From Solicoccozyma terricola (Eukaryota > Basidiomycota > Tremellomycetes > Filobasidiales > Piskurozymaceae), in contig BCLD01000003.1 in NCBI GenBank assembly GCA_001600875.1, positions 1,022,408 through 1,086,407 of the forward strand: a stretch of 64,000 nt of DNA, read 5' to 3'. The notes under the pieces are model-generated. The model saw nothing but the letters and a program-made list of their open reading frames with translations. It had not been told where the DNA came from and ran no database searches. Every line of letters begins with the position of its first letter. Positions within the stretch are counted from its first letter, which is position 1. Made by a program: the position numbers and the translations under genes. Below, in pieces: positions 25,734 through 37,010 of the stretch.

Positions 25734-26942
25734 GGTGGTTTTGTATTATAATGCCATTCGAAGTGAGAAGTGGAAAGTAAAAGAGAGCTAGACTGGAAGT
25801 AAGGAACCGAAAAATAAAAAACACTGCTCGTCAGATGAGAGAAAAGGAATGTAAAATCATAGGAAAAGAGACAGGAGGTTAAGAGGATATGTAATCAGAC
25901 CCTCACCCATTCTACGAAATTGATTATGAATTGTCTGGGGTCTTTGATTTGCTTGCTTGCTTGCTCTGCTTTGCTTTCTTTTTTCACTTTGTAGACTTTG
26001 AGAGATCGGCAACGGGCGGTGCCGTTCAAAACATCCGTGCGGGTTTTGTTGACTGACGATCTCTTTGTTTGTTTGCGGCAGCGTTGGAATGGAGACAGGG
26101 TGCGAGCGGGGGGGAAAGGGGGGGGTGGTTGTTAAATCGTCTTCGGGGTTGGACAATCAACCAACCGATTTGGATGTCAAGGCCGTTGAATGGAATGGTG
26201 GGGAATGGGGATCGTCAACAATATCTCTCTCTTTCTCTCTCGTTGTATGATTGTTTTGAAAGAGAGGGGGACTACCGATGATTACATAATATTTGAGACC
26301 GAGGAGGAAGGGGGGGGGGGGAGCGGGGGACGGCGAGGGAGGATGACGCACATGGGGATGAATGGATGAGGATCGGAAGGGAATGCACAGGCACCGGGGT
26401 TGATATGTCGCGTAGGGCGCGTGGGGGGGAGTATAGGGTAGATTCTCGTTCAACGTTGGGAAACAATGGTCAGCGTGAGAACGGGGGGATGGGGGGAGGG
26501 GGGATGGGGATATGCACCGCGGTACCCCCTTACCCTAACCCTCGGCCTACTCCGCTTATCCCTTTCACGTGCGTCGATGTGACTTTTGGGGGGTTATGGG
26601 CCCTGCGCCCTGGGGAGTTTGGACATGTGAACAGCCAATGGTCATCCATCCTTTTTGTCGTTTCATTCCATTTCATCCCACTCCCCTCCCCATCTCATAC
26701 CCAACTCCACCAACCCCTTTACCTCCTTCATCCTACTGCTAGTCCGACCGTACACTCCGTCATGCTGATACGCCGTTGAAACATAACCACCGTTCTTACA
26801 CACGTTCATCTTCCAAATCTCCGGCCTGGACGACGAGTCCCGAACTTCAAACCCAGCCTTAAACTTTCCATCTCCGCTTCCTTTTTTCATTCATATCAAT
26901 TCCAATCTCTCAAGTTTTAATCCTCTCTCCAAAGTGGGGGAG

Positions 26943-28899
26943 ATGCCAATTAAAGGTCCTTCATCTACTTATTACCAACAATCAACTTTATCAACATCAA
27001 CAACAAGACACCGACGAAGACATATACCAACCAAACACGACTCCTTCCAACCCACTCTCCTCTTCCCCTCCAACACCAACACAACCACCACACAAGGTGA
27101 TTCAATCGAACCTAATACACTCACCGATCGACATCCCCGAAATAAAGTCATTGTAGAAGAAAAGATGGATGAATGGATCCAAGCTGGGAATAATGAAAGG
27201 TTAGGGATGGGAGGGAAAATGATGTTTTTACCTGAGATGGGAGGATCTTCTTTTCCTTCGTTTTCAGTAGGTGGTGGTGGTGGCGCAAACGCACAAGCAG
27301 GTCCATCGTATTCGTGGAATTCACAACAACAATCGAATCATCAACAACAACATCAACCTGTTATCAATCCAACACGACCTCCTCTGATCACTTCTGAATC
27401 ATTACTAGGTAAAAGAAGTCGTGATAATGATCCTCCTAATCCTATTTCTAATCCGGATATGGAGGAAAATCTTCAAAGATGGAGAATTGTTGGGAAAAGT
27501 GGGAGATCACAGGGGGAGGAATGTGATAGTCCTGTTGTGGAGATGGAACGGGATGGGGATGCGGATGCGGATGCGGTTGGGGAAATGGATGTTGATGGGA
27601 GGATAGGGGTGAGTTGTTTGGTGTGCGAGCGCCGTGCGTGGGGGGGGGGGGGGGGGNGGGNGGAAGGATTCATATACTGATTCGTCGCAATGGAATGTGT
27701 CATTTGGCGTTCTTTTCCCTCAGAAACGACCTAGATTTCATGATATTTCAGTATCAAACAATTCAACAATACCTCAAAATTCCTTTCAACATTTCACATC
27801 AGCAGCGGATGTTGAAGTCACACAACGTACACAATCACTTCGAATCGATCAAGTCATGTCTATAGACGATCATGATCACGATCACGATCACATCCTATCG
27901 ACATCAACACACGCAGCATCAACACCCGCAGCACCAATATCAGCGCCACCACCACCACAACCATCAATTCAACATCACCAAGGAATTCCAATCCGTCAAC
28001 CTCAAGTTATAATGGCATCAGGGATGGAATCCGAACTTCATCATGCAGCAGCGAGAATGTTACATGGATTAAGTGGAATAAACGGTGGTGTTCATTTCAC
28101 GACACCTGAAAGTTCATTCAATGGTGGTGGTGGTGGTGGTGGATTATCGGGATTGGTCATGTCTCCAATGGGAGAAATCGATCAAGGAAAGGGAATCAAT
28201 GGATTGGATTCCGTTTCGATGCATTCAACGGGTGGTAGAGCTACGATTGGATCTGAAGAAAGAGAAGTATCGATGAATTCTACTAGTCCTGGAGTTGAAA
28301 GGTATTGGATGGAGGGTATGCATAGGATGACAAATTCTACAATAGAGGGTGGAGAGGGAGAACATGTTTCGAATTTGTCGTTGCCTTTGGATATAGGGAG
28401 AGGGAGAGGGAGATCAGGAACAATCACGCAGTATGGGTTCATGGTACCGGATCAGAACGAACAACAACATCAACAACATCAACAACAACATCAACAACAT
28501 CATCAACAACAACATCATCATCATCATCAGCCATTCGCGCATCAACCATTCGCACATCAACCGTACGCGCATCAATATGAAAACTCTCCACCGAACATGT
28601 ATGCTCATTTCAATGACGACCCATTCAACAAACAACAACAACAGCATGACATTCATCATCAAGAACATGCGTTTCCTGGATATCGACCCATCACTTTGGA
28701 CCTGAACCATTGCAACGAGGACGGGATTGCCGATCATGACATGGCGGGGTTCAGTGGGATGAAAGCTCAACAGGACCAAGAGATGGGAGAGCCCGGTGGG
28801 AATGGGAGAACACCGAGGAAAAAGTATACGATGGGACCGAGAGTGGATTGCGAGAAATGTAGAGTGGGAACGGCAGGGCACTTTGGACATTGGCAGTAG
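26943..28899 (+). CDS. Gln/His-rich hypothetical protein with C-terminal CX2CX6HX2H motif
   Basis: Two exons, up to 27608 and 27724-28899, joined by a phase-0 GT-AG intron that contains a poly-G run with two N. From ATG 26943 it is 613 aa; an in-frame ATG at 27165 (MDEWIQAGNNERLG) gives 539 aa and may be the true start. The protein is mostly low complexity: Gln/Asn runs, DHDHDHDH, GGGGGGG, and long CAA/CAT-encoded QHQQHQQQ and HHHHH tracts followed by FAHQPFAHQPYAHQ repeats. Two pieces look constrained: LLGKRSRDNDPP near the first exon end and the C-terminus KKYTMGPRVDCEKCRVGTAG then HFGHW. The latter has C-x2-C-x6-H-x2-H spacing, which suits a small zinc site. Composition suggests a nuclear regulator, but I do not recognise a family. 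Confidence 0.7.
27640..27663 (+). repeat. Poly-G run with two undetermined bases in an intron
   Basis: Seventeen G, then N, GGG, N and GG inside the single intron of the Gln/His-rich gene. Here the G run is in the sense strand, unlike in TRX and SYF2 where the transcript carries C. Confidence 0.8.
28461..28533 (+). repeat. CAA/CAT repeat tract coding poly-Gln/His
   Basis: Interrupted CAA and CAT codons give alternating Gln and His runs inside the preceding gene's second exon. It is likely to vary in length between strains. Confidence 0.75.
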
Positions 28900-29250
28900 T
28901 AGTTCAAAATATCAATCCAACAACGATGATATAATCACATTCATCGACGATTAAATTTTTATACGATTAGATGGTATCATTTTTTCTCCCTAGCAAATGG
29001 CATGTTGTTTGATTCAAAACCGCGCAGAGTCGACAAATTGTCGGGATACGATGATCATCAGAGATTTGTCAAACAGCGCATTTACAACAAAAACAAAAAG
29101 AGACAAAAGTCGAAAAGAAACATATACTGGTAATATAACCAACCACCCCTCACAGAGCAGTGCCACGTTCGAAGTTTGCACGGATTCTGTAGGAAAGTCC
29201 ACGTTAGCCACTCGATGTCTCCGTCAACGTTCCAACAGTGGAGGGAAAAC
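28900..29250. other. Convergent 3' spacer
   Basis: A 351-nt spacer between the Gln/His-rich gene and SYF2, whose 3' ends face each other. It is A/T-rich (attaaatttttatacg near 28950) and contains no recognisable gene, in keeping with two 3' untranslated regions. Confidence 0.45.
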
Positions 29251-30817
29251 CTACTCGGCAGTGTATTTGTCGAAATAGCGATTGATCTGTAGAATTGTGA
29301 ATAATTCAACAATTGTTAAAACGAATGGTTTCGAGCCCGTTCACCCGCAAGAAATATCTCACCTTCTTGTTGAACACCTTGTTCGCGTCGTTGATATACG
29401 TGACATCTCCAGTCTCATCGTCCCTGTTCCTCTTCTTCTTGTGAGCTGCGGCGGTCCTGCGATGATAAAAACAGCGGGAGTCGCGTGGGGAGTGTGATGT
29501 GATGCGTGTGTGATGAGCGACTCTTCGAACAAATGCCATGCATTCGAGCACTACTCACTCTGCATTCATCTTTCCAACCACTCTATCGATTGCTTCCTCA
29601 CTCGGCTTGTTATCCGCATACGCCAAGGTATTCGCATCCCTGTACAGACTCTCCGCAGCTGACAACGCTTTAGACGTCGATGCCAGAGCTTGACGAGATG
29701 ATGATGATACCAGTCCTTGTTTGAGAGTGGTGGGTACTAGGGTACCAGGTGGTAGACCGAGAGCGGCTTCCTTTTGGAGATTGTAGGCGTGAAGATCAGG
29801 TTTGACTTTGGTGAGATCTTTGATGTATTTCCGTTGGGCATTAGCGTCAATGTCTGGGTTTAAAACAAACAAAAGACAAAAAGAAAAGGGGGGGGGGGGG
29901 GGGAAGGGGGAGGGGGGGGGGGGGGGGGGGGAAGGGGGGGGGGAGGGGGGGGGGGGGGGGGGAAGGGGGATGTCGGAGGACAGGTAGTCAGCGATTTCGC
30001 CCATGGGGACTTGATGACTTAATTATGAGCAAACCCAGCGGATATTCACCATCATACTCGAATTCACTCCTCTCCTTCTTCAATTGCAACTTCTGATCCC
30101 ATTTTTCATTATCCTCAATCGTCCATTCCCAATTCTTTCTCCTCTCCAAATCCTCCCCAGTCTCCTCAGCTTCAATCTTCTCTCGCAAATTTTCTGCCAT
30201 TTTACGTTGTTTTTCAAGACGAGATATCTCTTTGGCAGAAGTTCGAGATTTTTGATGTTCTGCGACGAGGTCGCGACGATTAGCTGCTGTGGATTGACTC
30301 TGTGGGGGGAGAAGAGTAGATGGATGATGGGGCATTAGCGATGGTTGGGGTTTGATGGACGATCGGATGAATAAGAACTCACCATCTTCATTCTCAGCTC
30401 CTTGATTTTGGTCAAACGCTCTTCCGCAGTCATCTTCAAGGTGGAAGCCGCCGCTGCTGGTTCCTCCGGTGCCGGTGCCGGTGCCGGTGCTGCATCCTCC
30501 TCTTCCTCTCCCACAACGACTGGAGTAACCGCCGTCTCCTTCTCTACCTCCTTGCCTTTACCTTTGGCCGTTCCTTTCCCCTTCGCTCCAGTCGTCCCAT
30601 GGGTGGTAACTTTCACCGGTTCCTCAAGAGCTTGTGCTTGTTCATCATGATCCTCTGCTTCCACCACCACCACCTCCTCCTCGTCCTCCTCTGCCGCCGC
30701 CGCCGCTTCTTCTGCGTGTTGAAGGGTCTCCTTTGCTTTGGCGGATTTCAACTCGCGGAGTGGGGCAGGGGACGGTGCTGTGGATTTTGTTGACCGACTG
30801 GTCTTACGGGGTGGCAT
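29251..30817 (-). CDS. SYF2: Pre-mRNA-splicing factor SYF2
   Basis: Five exons (30817-30383, 30299-30050, 29853-29559, 29456-29363, 29286-29251) close to 369 aa. Syf2 is a subunit of the Prp19/NineTeen complex and helps the spliceosome progress. The family core is clear: NWEWTIEDNEKWDQKL, RKYIKDLTKVKPDLHAYN, LYRDANTLAYADNKPSEEAI, DRVVGKMNAE and the C-terminal NDANKVFNKKINRYFDKY. The first 130 residues are a fungal extension of basic, Glu-rich and Pro/Ala-rich text (EEEEDAAPAPAPAPEEPAAA). Intron 2 holds a long G-rich tract on the plus strand (29888-29969). It is divergent from TRP1 across 253 nt. Confidence 0.93.
29888..29969. repeat. 82-nt G-rich tract in SYF2 intron 2
   Basis: Runs of up to about 22 G broken only by AA or A. 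In the SYF2 pre-mRNA it is C-rich and lies between donor and branch region. In frame -1 it mimics a poly-Pro coding stretch, which should not be annotated. Confidence 0.85.
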
Positions 30818-31070
30818 GATGAGGGAGGTGGGGGTGGGGGGGGGAGGGAGTGATTGGTGTGTGAGTGAGTGTGTGTGAGTTGGACCAAGACCTCTGGAGG
30901 ATGGGAGTATGATATTCCCGCATGTGCGTTGTTTGAGTCACGCATGAAATTACCAATTTCCACCAAACCGCGATCCATACCGGGCAGGATATCGTGGTTG
31001 CTGGGATGGGATGGGATGGGTTGGGACACTGCAGAAGAACACCACCACCATCCACCCACCAACCACCACC

Positions 31071-33711
31071 ATGGCATCCATCACCACCATCCTCCCTTCC
31101 TCCATCCCACAGAACCACGTCACTTCCACAGATGAAAAAGCAATACCACCCTCCACCACCACTTCATCAGACCTTGAACCTACCCTCTGTCTCTTGATCG
31201 ATAATTATGACTCGTTCACTTTCAACCTCTACCAGTATCTCTGTCAACTAGGAGCGGAAATGATGGTGAAGAGAAATGATGAGATCACATTAGAAGAGGT
31301 CGAGGTGAGCGTTTCCCCCATCGAAAGGCTGGCAGGAATATATCTCAAACCGCAGAATGACTCGGTAGCAGGCTGCTGATCAATAATCCCGATGTATTGT
31401 TCACACAACTCACAGGAGCTTTACACCACTCGTCGTCTGCGATCTATCGTCATTTCACCTGGACCAGGACATCCTCAAACTGACTCTGGTATATCAAGAG
31501 ATGTCATCAAGTGGGCGATGGGTAAAGTTCCTTTGTTGGGAGTGTGCATGGGACTCGAATGTGTGGTTGATGTGATGGGTGGTGAGGTGAGAATGAGATT
31601 TCAGAGGGGGAAACGGTCTATAGCGATTTTTTTCGTACGCTGATTCGTTTAATACCTATTACTTACAGATTGCATACGCTGGTGAAATTCTTCACGGTAA
31701 AACGTCTCTAGTCCAACACGATGCCCTTGGTATATTCCACGGCCTCCCACCTCTCCTACCATCGACTCGATACCACTCTTTATCCGCCAATATCCTCTCA
31801 CTACCCCCACTTCTCCAAGTATCAGCCACGACCTCCGAGTCCGGTGTGATCATGGGTGTCAGACATAGGCAGTATACGATTGAAGCGGTGCAATATCATC
31901 CAGAGAGCGTGTTGAGCGAAGGTGGTAGAGAGATCTTGGGCAATTTCTTAAAATTGAGAGGTGGAGAGTGGGGTGGAGTAAATGCTTGGTGTGGGATTGC
32001 GTCTCAGGTGAACGAAGAATCAATCTCGAAGAATGGCGTTGTCAATGGCTCAACAAATCAGTTACCGCCTGCTCCATCAATTCCGACGATCTTGAACACG
32101 ATTCACCAACAACGACTTGTCGATATCGCTTCTGCAGAAAACACACCAGCGACTACCTCAGCCAACCTACAACGGTCAATAGCTTTACATGCCGCTCCAC
32201 CCGTCACACCTCTACTAGCTCGACTTACTCAGACTCTTCCTTCATACCCGGCAGTCATGGCTGAGATCAAACGAGCTTCTCCTTCTAAAGGTGATATATC
32301 ACCATTGACGAATGCACCCGAACAGGCGATGAGATACGCTTTAGCAGGAGCATCAGTCATCTCAGTTCTTACCGAACCGAAATGGTTCAAGGGAGCACTG
32401 TCTGATTTGTTGGCAGTACGAACGGCATTAGCTTCGTTACCCAATCGTCCCGCACTTTTACGAAAAGATTTCATATTATCGATTTATCAAATCGACGAAG
32501 CGCGAATTCATGGAGCAGATACTGTACTCCTCATCGTTGCAATGTTGGATGTTGCGACCTTGCGTAAACTGTACACTTACTCATGTTCGCTCGGCATGGA
32601 GCCGCTCGTCGAAGTCAACAACGCGGAAGAACTTGGAATCGCTTTGGATATCGGTAGTAAAGTCATCGGCGTTAACAACAGGAACCTTCACGACTTCAAA
32701 GTGGACATGCAGACGACGAGTAGATTGGCGGATGTTCTTAGAGAGCGGGGAAGGGAAGACGTCGTCATGTGTGCATTGAGCGGTATTAGTTCGAGGAGTG
32801 ACGTAGAGACATATGTTGGAGAGGGTGTAAAAGCTGTGTTGGTGGGAGAAGCTCTGATGCGAGCGGAGGATCCCAGGGTATTCATGAGGCAACTTCTCGG
32901 TCTACCGGTAGACGTCCCCGAAAAGGAAGAAACGAAACGTAAACCTCTCGTCAAAATCTGTGGCATTCAAACATTGGCAGACGCACAAGCGGCAGAGGAG
33001 GCAGGAGCGGATATGATCGGCCTTATATTCGCACCAACAAGACGGCAAATTCAACCGAAAATTGCTCGGCAGATCGCTACTCATCTACGAAACAAGCGAT
33101 ATCCGGACGAAGAACTCTCTTTTGAGAACCTAGCACCCCGGGCCGATCCCCTCTCTCCTCAGCCATGGTTCGCATCATCAACATCCCGTATTACCGCGTC
33201 GTCGAAACCACTGCTGGTTGGTGTCTTTCAAAACCAGCCGCTAGCATACATACAGGCCGTTGCGGCGGCGGTACCTCTCGATGTTGTCCAATTGCACGGC
33301 AACGAACCCGCAGAGTGGGCTACGCAGATTCCCGTGCCGGTCATCAAGGCTTTCCATGTCACCGGGGACGGCTCGATTAAGGGTGGTCAGGTCGACAGAC
33401 CTGGATACAATGAGCTCATCCTTCTTGACGCAGCTGGACAAACAGCTGGTACTACAGGTGGCGGCGAGGGCCGTTCATTCGACTGGTCCGTTGCAGTGGA
33501 CGTTGTCAAGAGAGGAGAGTCGGGCAGCAGTGGGAGATTCGAGCTTCCGATCATTCTCGCTGGCGGTCTCAACCCGGACAACGTTTCAGAGGCCGTAGCG
33601 GCTGTTCGACCTTGGTGCGTTGACGTTAGCTCAGGTGTCGAGAACGCGGATGGCAAGACCAAGGACGCGAGTCGGATAGTAGAGTTCATCAAGCGGGCCA
33701 AGGCTGCATGA
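31071..33711 (+). CDS. TRP1: Trifunctional tryptophan biosynthesis protein (TrpG-TrpC-TrpF)
   Basis: Three exons (31071-31304, 31416-31586, 31669-33711) close to 815 aa. Three enzymes follow in order. First is the glutamine amidotransferase subunit of anthranilate synthase, with [24 protein letters not shown], catalytic Cys122 in [10 protein letters not shown] and the His-Glu pair in AVQYHPES. Second is indole-3-glycerol-phosphate synthase, with [28 protein letters not shown] and [12 protein letters not shown]. Third is phosphoribosylanthranilate isomerase, with [25 protein letters not shown] and [12 protein letters not shown]. The fusion order is the usual one in filamentous and basidiomycete fungi. 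A low-complexity linker joins the first two. It is cytosolic and would act with the separate TrpE subunit. Convergent with the MAK5-like gene, 90 nt apart. Confidence 0.97.
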
Positions 33712-33801
33712 GGTGTTACTAGAACTGAGCTATGGAATCGTAATGTATATTGAAATGATCATGACATGACATGAGATAGGGGCTACGCGTCATCGAATTC
33801 T

Positions 33802-36696
33802 CTACCTCTGCGGTCGTGGACGTTTGGCAACGAATCGGCGGAATTTTTTAGAGCTGTTGCTGGCATCGATGTCCTCGTGTGCCTTTGCTGTGGAAGCACC
33901 CAGCATCGACGGATGGCCTGGAAGGCAAGAACCGTCAACCAACGTTCACGCTTCTTATACCACGCTTCGACTCACTTGCATTGGTCATGAGGTCATCGAT
34001 GACCACTCGACTACCGGATGTGGGATACTTCGCAGACACTCCTCGGGCCATGAGCTGCTGGCGCAACAAACCATCGAGTTCGGCGCGCAGATTGTTGAGC
34101 TTGACATCGGATGGGCGTTTCCTCTTGCGGGTGCTAGGTACCTCTTCGTCCGAGTCCTTGTCCGATCTGCATCACAGGGGGAGGAATATCAGCACGATGA
34201 GATACCACTCGAACGCCGGAGAAGTCTTGGACGCACAGCATGTCTGGATCGATATCGATGTCCATCGCTTCGGCTGTTTCCTTGAGCCAGTTCTTATCGT
34301 GCTTGTCCTTTTTATGGTGATGCTCCGCCTTTTCGATCGACTTGGCGACCTGCACTCGCTCCTTGAGTTTGGGAAGGAACCCAGGTTCGATTTGGAGTTC
34401 TGGCAGCTCAGCGCCTGGTGGTGAATCGCAGTGCCCATCAGTCCAACCTCGGCTTTGCGCAATGTGACACGGTCACTAGTCCAAACTCACTTCGACCAAG
34501 ACTCCTCATCAGGGCTTTCTGCATACCCATCTCCTCCGGACTACACATTTGCAAACTGAAGCCGTCTCTCTTTGCTCTCGCGGTTCTCCCACTTCTATGG
34601 ATATATGCGTCCGCCGTCCTGGGAAGCTGGAAATGAATGACATGGTCGACCGATGGGATATCCAACCCACGAGCAGCGACGTCTGTAGCGATGAGGACGC
34701 CGGTTTTGGAGGAAGCGAATCGATCAAGGTTCTTGAGACGTTGTTTCTGTTGCAGTTGGGAGTGGAGAGGGAAGACGGGAACGCGGAGTGTTTCAAAGAG
34801 AGGGATGAGACGTCGAATACCGTCGATCGAACCAACGAAGACAAGTGATCGACCAGGGTATCGAAGAAGGAAGTAGTAGAGATAGAGGTCCTGGTGTGCG
34901 ATGAATGACGAACGATGTCAAGCAAAGTCCACCTGCACATATACCCACACACGAATACTCACCTTCTCCGTAATCACACACTCCACGATACATTCTCTCA
35001 ACGAGGCCACTAGCCCACCTTGAGGACTGAGATCTATCACCTCGGGGTGCTCATCTCTGAAATCCAACTTGTCCATCAAGTCATCCAGAGTCGTTCCTCT
35101 ATCCTTCCCTTTCTTCCCTGGTCTTCTACCGCCACGTTTTAGGTTTGATTGCAAGTCCTTGGACAGAGTAGCTGAAAAGACAAATGTCTGAATGTCCTCG
35201 CGAACAGGTGCGGTATCGACTGCTCTCGTCGCAGATTTAAAAACTGCATCATCTTCTTCTGCGTTGAAGTTCCCCTCACTATCTCGACACAAACCCGAAA
35301 ATCCCCCTTGTCAGCTACTCAACTACCACCACACGCTCTACTCCACCTCCAACTCACGCAGAAGAATCCCCGCTCCTCACAGTAAGTCCGACGATGCTCT
35401 CCAGCTCGGCGAAATGTCCATTCTCAATCATCCTATCCGCCTCATCCACCACCAAAAATTTGATACCTTTAATACCGACCGTCAACTCCTCATCCTCTTT
35501 ACATAAATCCCAAAGTCGTCCAGGTGTGGCAACGATGATATCCGCTCCACGAGTGAGGAATCGACGTTGTTTGAGGATGGAAAGACCACCTACGATGGAG
35601 ATTATGGAAATTCGAGGTGGACCGGATTTCTTCTTGATTAATGTTGGCAGAGGGGTATCTTCAATTTCCTCTTTAACGATGATCGAGTCATCCGAGGTCG
35701 TTGTGGGTTTAGTAAGACCAAGACCAATATTGACGAGTGCTGTAAGGTGTTTCGTCACTTGCAATGCCAACTCCCTGGTCGGACAGAGTATAAGAGCTTG
35801 TAACGGTCTTCTACCCGTCAAGGGTGGTGCCGGACCAGATAATAATGCATTCAGAATCGGTAAACCATAAGCCAGTGTTTTACCGGAACCCTGTATCAAT
35901 CCCATTCCTAACCATCAGACTCTCTTGTTTTCAAACAAAGGAAGAACATGAGGGTTAAAAGAGCGGAAGAACTTACAGTCTCTGCGACACCGACTACATC
36001 TCTCCCGTCAATCGCTAGCGGGATTGACCTTTTTTGAATATCCGTCGGTCGAGTGAACCCAGAGACGAAAAGACCTTGTTTGATGGCAGGACAAAGCGGA
36101 AGTTCTTTCCATTCCGGGAGAAGATCATCTGTTGTATTTTCCGGAAAGTGGGAAGTATTAGTTTGATAACATCAGACGATCGATCTTTTCTACTATGAGA
36201 GACGCACCATCGAATGTCATGTCTTCTAATTTGGGAAAAATCGGAGCGTCTTCCTCCTTGATGACGTTCTCCTTGACCTTCTTCTTCTTCTTCTGCTTCG
36301 GTTTTGATTTAGATGACTCGGCTTGTGCTCCATCGTCGTCTTGAGATTCGACGATACCCTTCCATTCTTCTCCATCTACTTCATCACCAGAAACGACATC
36401 CTCAACTTGATGGTCTAATTTCCTCTTCTTGTGTCCCCCCGCCACATCCTATACTCGCATATCCAGAAAAAACGACGTCAGTCGTCAAAACAAGATCTAT
36501 GCCGACACATCTATTAGCAACTCACCACCAACACAGCCTTCTTGCCTCCCTTCCCATCCTCTTCCCATCTCACATCCACTCCGTCCGCTTCTTCGAACAT
36601 CATCATCCCGCCGCTAGCATCGAGAGATGAAACGGAAGCTGGAAGAGACTTCCATACCAGTGAGTCAGCTGGCAAAGTGCGCGATGATTTGACCAT
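33802..36696 (-). CDS. MAK5: DEAD-box RNA helicase MAK5/DDX24
   Basis: Nine exons close to 765 aa, near the length of yeast Mak5. It would remodel pre-60S particles in the nucleolus. Helicase motifs appear in order: Q motif [15 protein letters not shown], motif [14 protein letters not shown], Ia [12 protein letters not shown] then ATPGRLWDL, motif II VDEADRM, motif [11 protein letters not shown], and after a typical basic/acidic insert the second domain with [22 protein letters not shown] and HRSGRTARA. The motif II Asp-Glu-Ala-Asp is intact. The N-terminus ([20 protein letters not shown]) and a Lys-rich segment match the family, and the C-terminus ends with a basic [11 protein letters not shown] tail. 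The start at 36696 removes 26 residues of doubtful sequence before it. Intron ends in exons 5 and 7 were picked by phase. Confidence 0.92.
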
Positions 36697-37010
36697 GATG
36701 ATGTCCTGCGAGTCGGTGTGTGATGTCGCTATCGTTGGGCGGAACAGACGAGAAGAGGTCTTGCAACATTTCATTTCTTGGGAAATAGGTCACGTGATGG
36801 AGTTAGTCACCCCTTTTTTGCCACCGGGCCAGTGATGGTGAGCAGCATCAGCGAGGTGGTGGTGGAGAGGTTGAGAATGAAGAGCAGCAGCATGAGCAGC
36901 AGCAGCAGCTACGAACGAGCACAGCAGGAGGTAGACTTGCTGCACACGAGAAATGGTTGAACCTGCGCGATTCAAATTCGCATTGCCCCTCCTTTGACAT
37001 TGATGTCAAC
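36697..37010. other. Divergent spacer MAK5 / membrane protein
   Basis: A 314-nt spacer. It contains a short AGC-rich stretch (36880-36910) and the start of an open ATG at 36953 that stops after 14 codons. No other gene was recognised. Confidence 0.4.

Larger units (their letters stand above)
25367..26942. other. Large divergent regulatory region with gap, poly-G and GT repeat
   Basis: A 1.58-kb divergent spacer between the Crz1-like gene (minus) and the Gln/His-rich gene (plus), the longest non-coding stretch here. It holds a poly-G/N gap (25391-25552), a GT microsatellite (25682-25730), further G runs near 26110 and 26307-26317, and a C/T-rich leader at 26640-26930 facing the plus-strand gene. 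Long leaders and wide promoters are typical of regulatory genes. No coding frame with sensible composition was seen. Confidence 0.55.

Noticed and set aside
29555..30004. Poly-Pro frame joined to SYF2 exon 3
   Set aside because: The Pro stretch is the G-rich intron read on the minus strand. Proper splice sites at 30049 and 29854 join the conserved SYF2 text in phase.
36957..37010. N-terminal extension of the membrane protein using TTG
   Set aside because: Nuclear genes start at ATG. The first ATG in this frame is 37011 and the ATG at 36953 stops after 14 codons.
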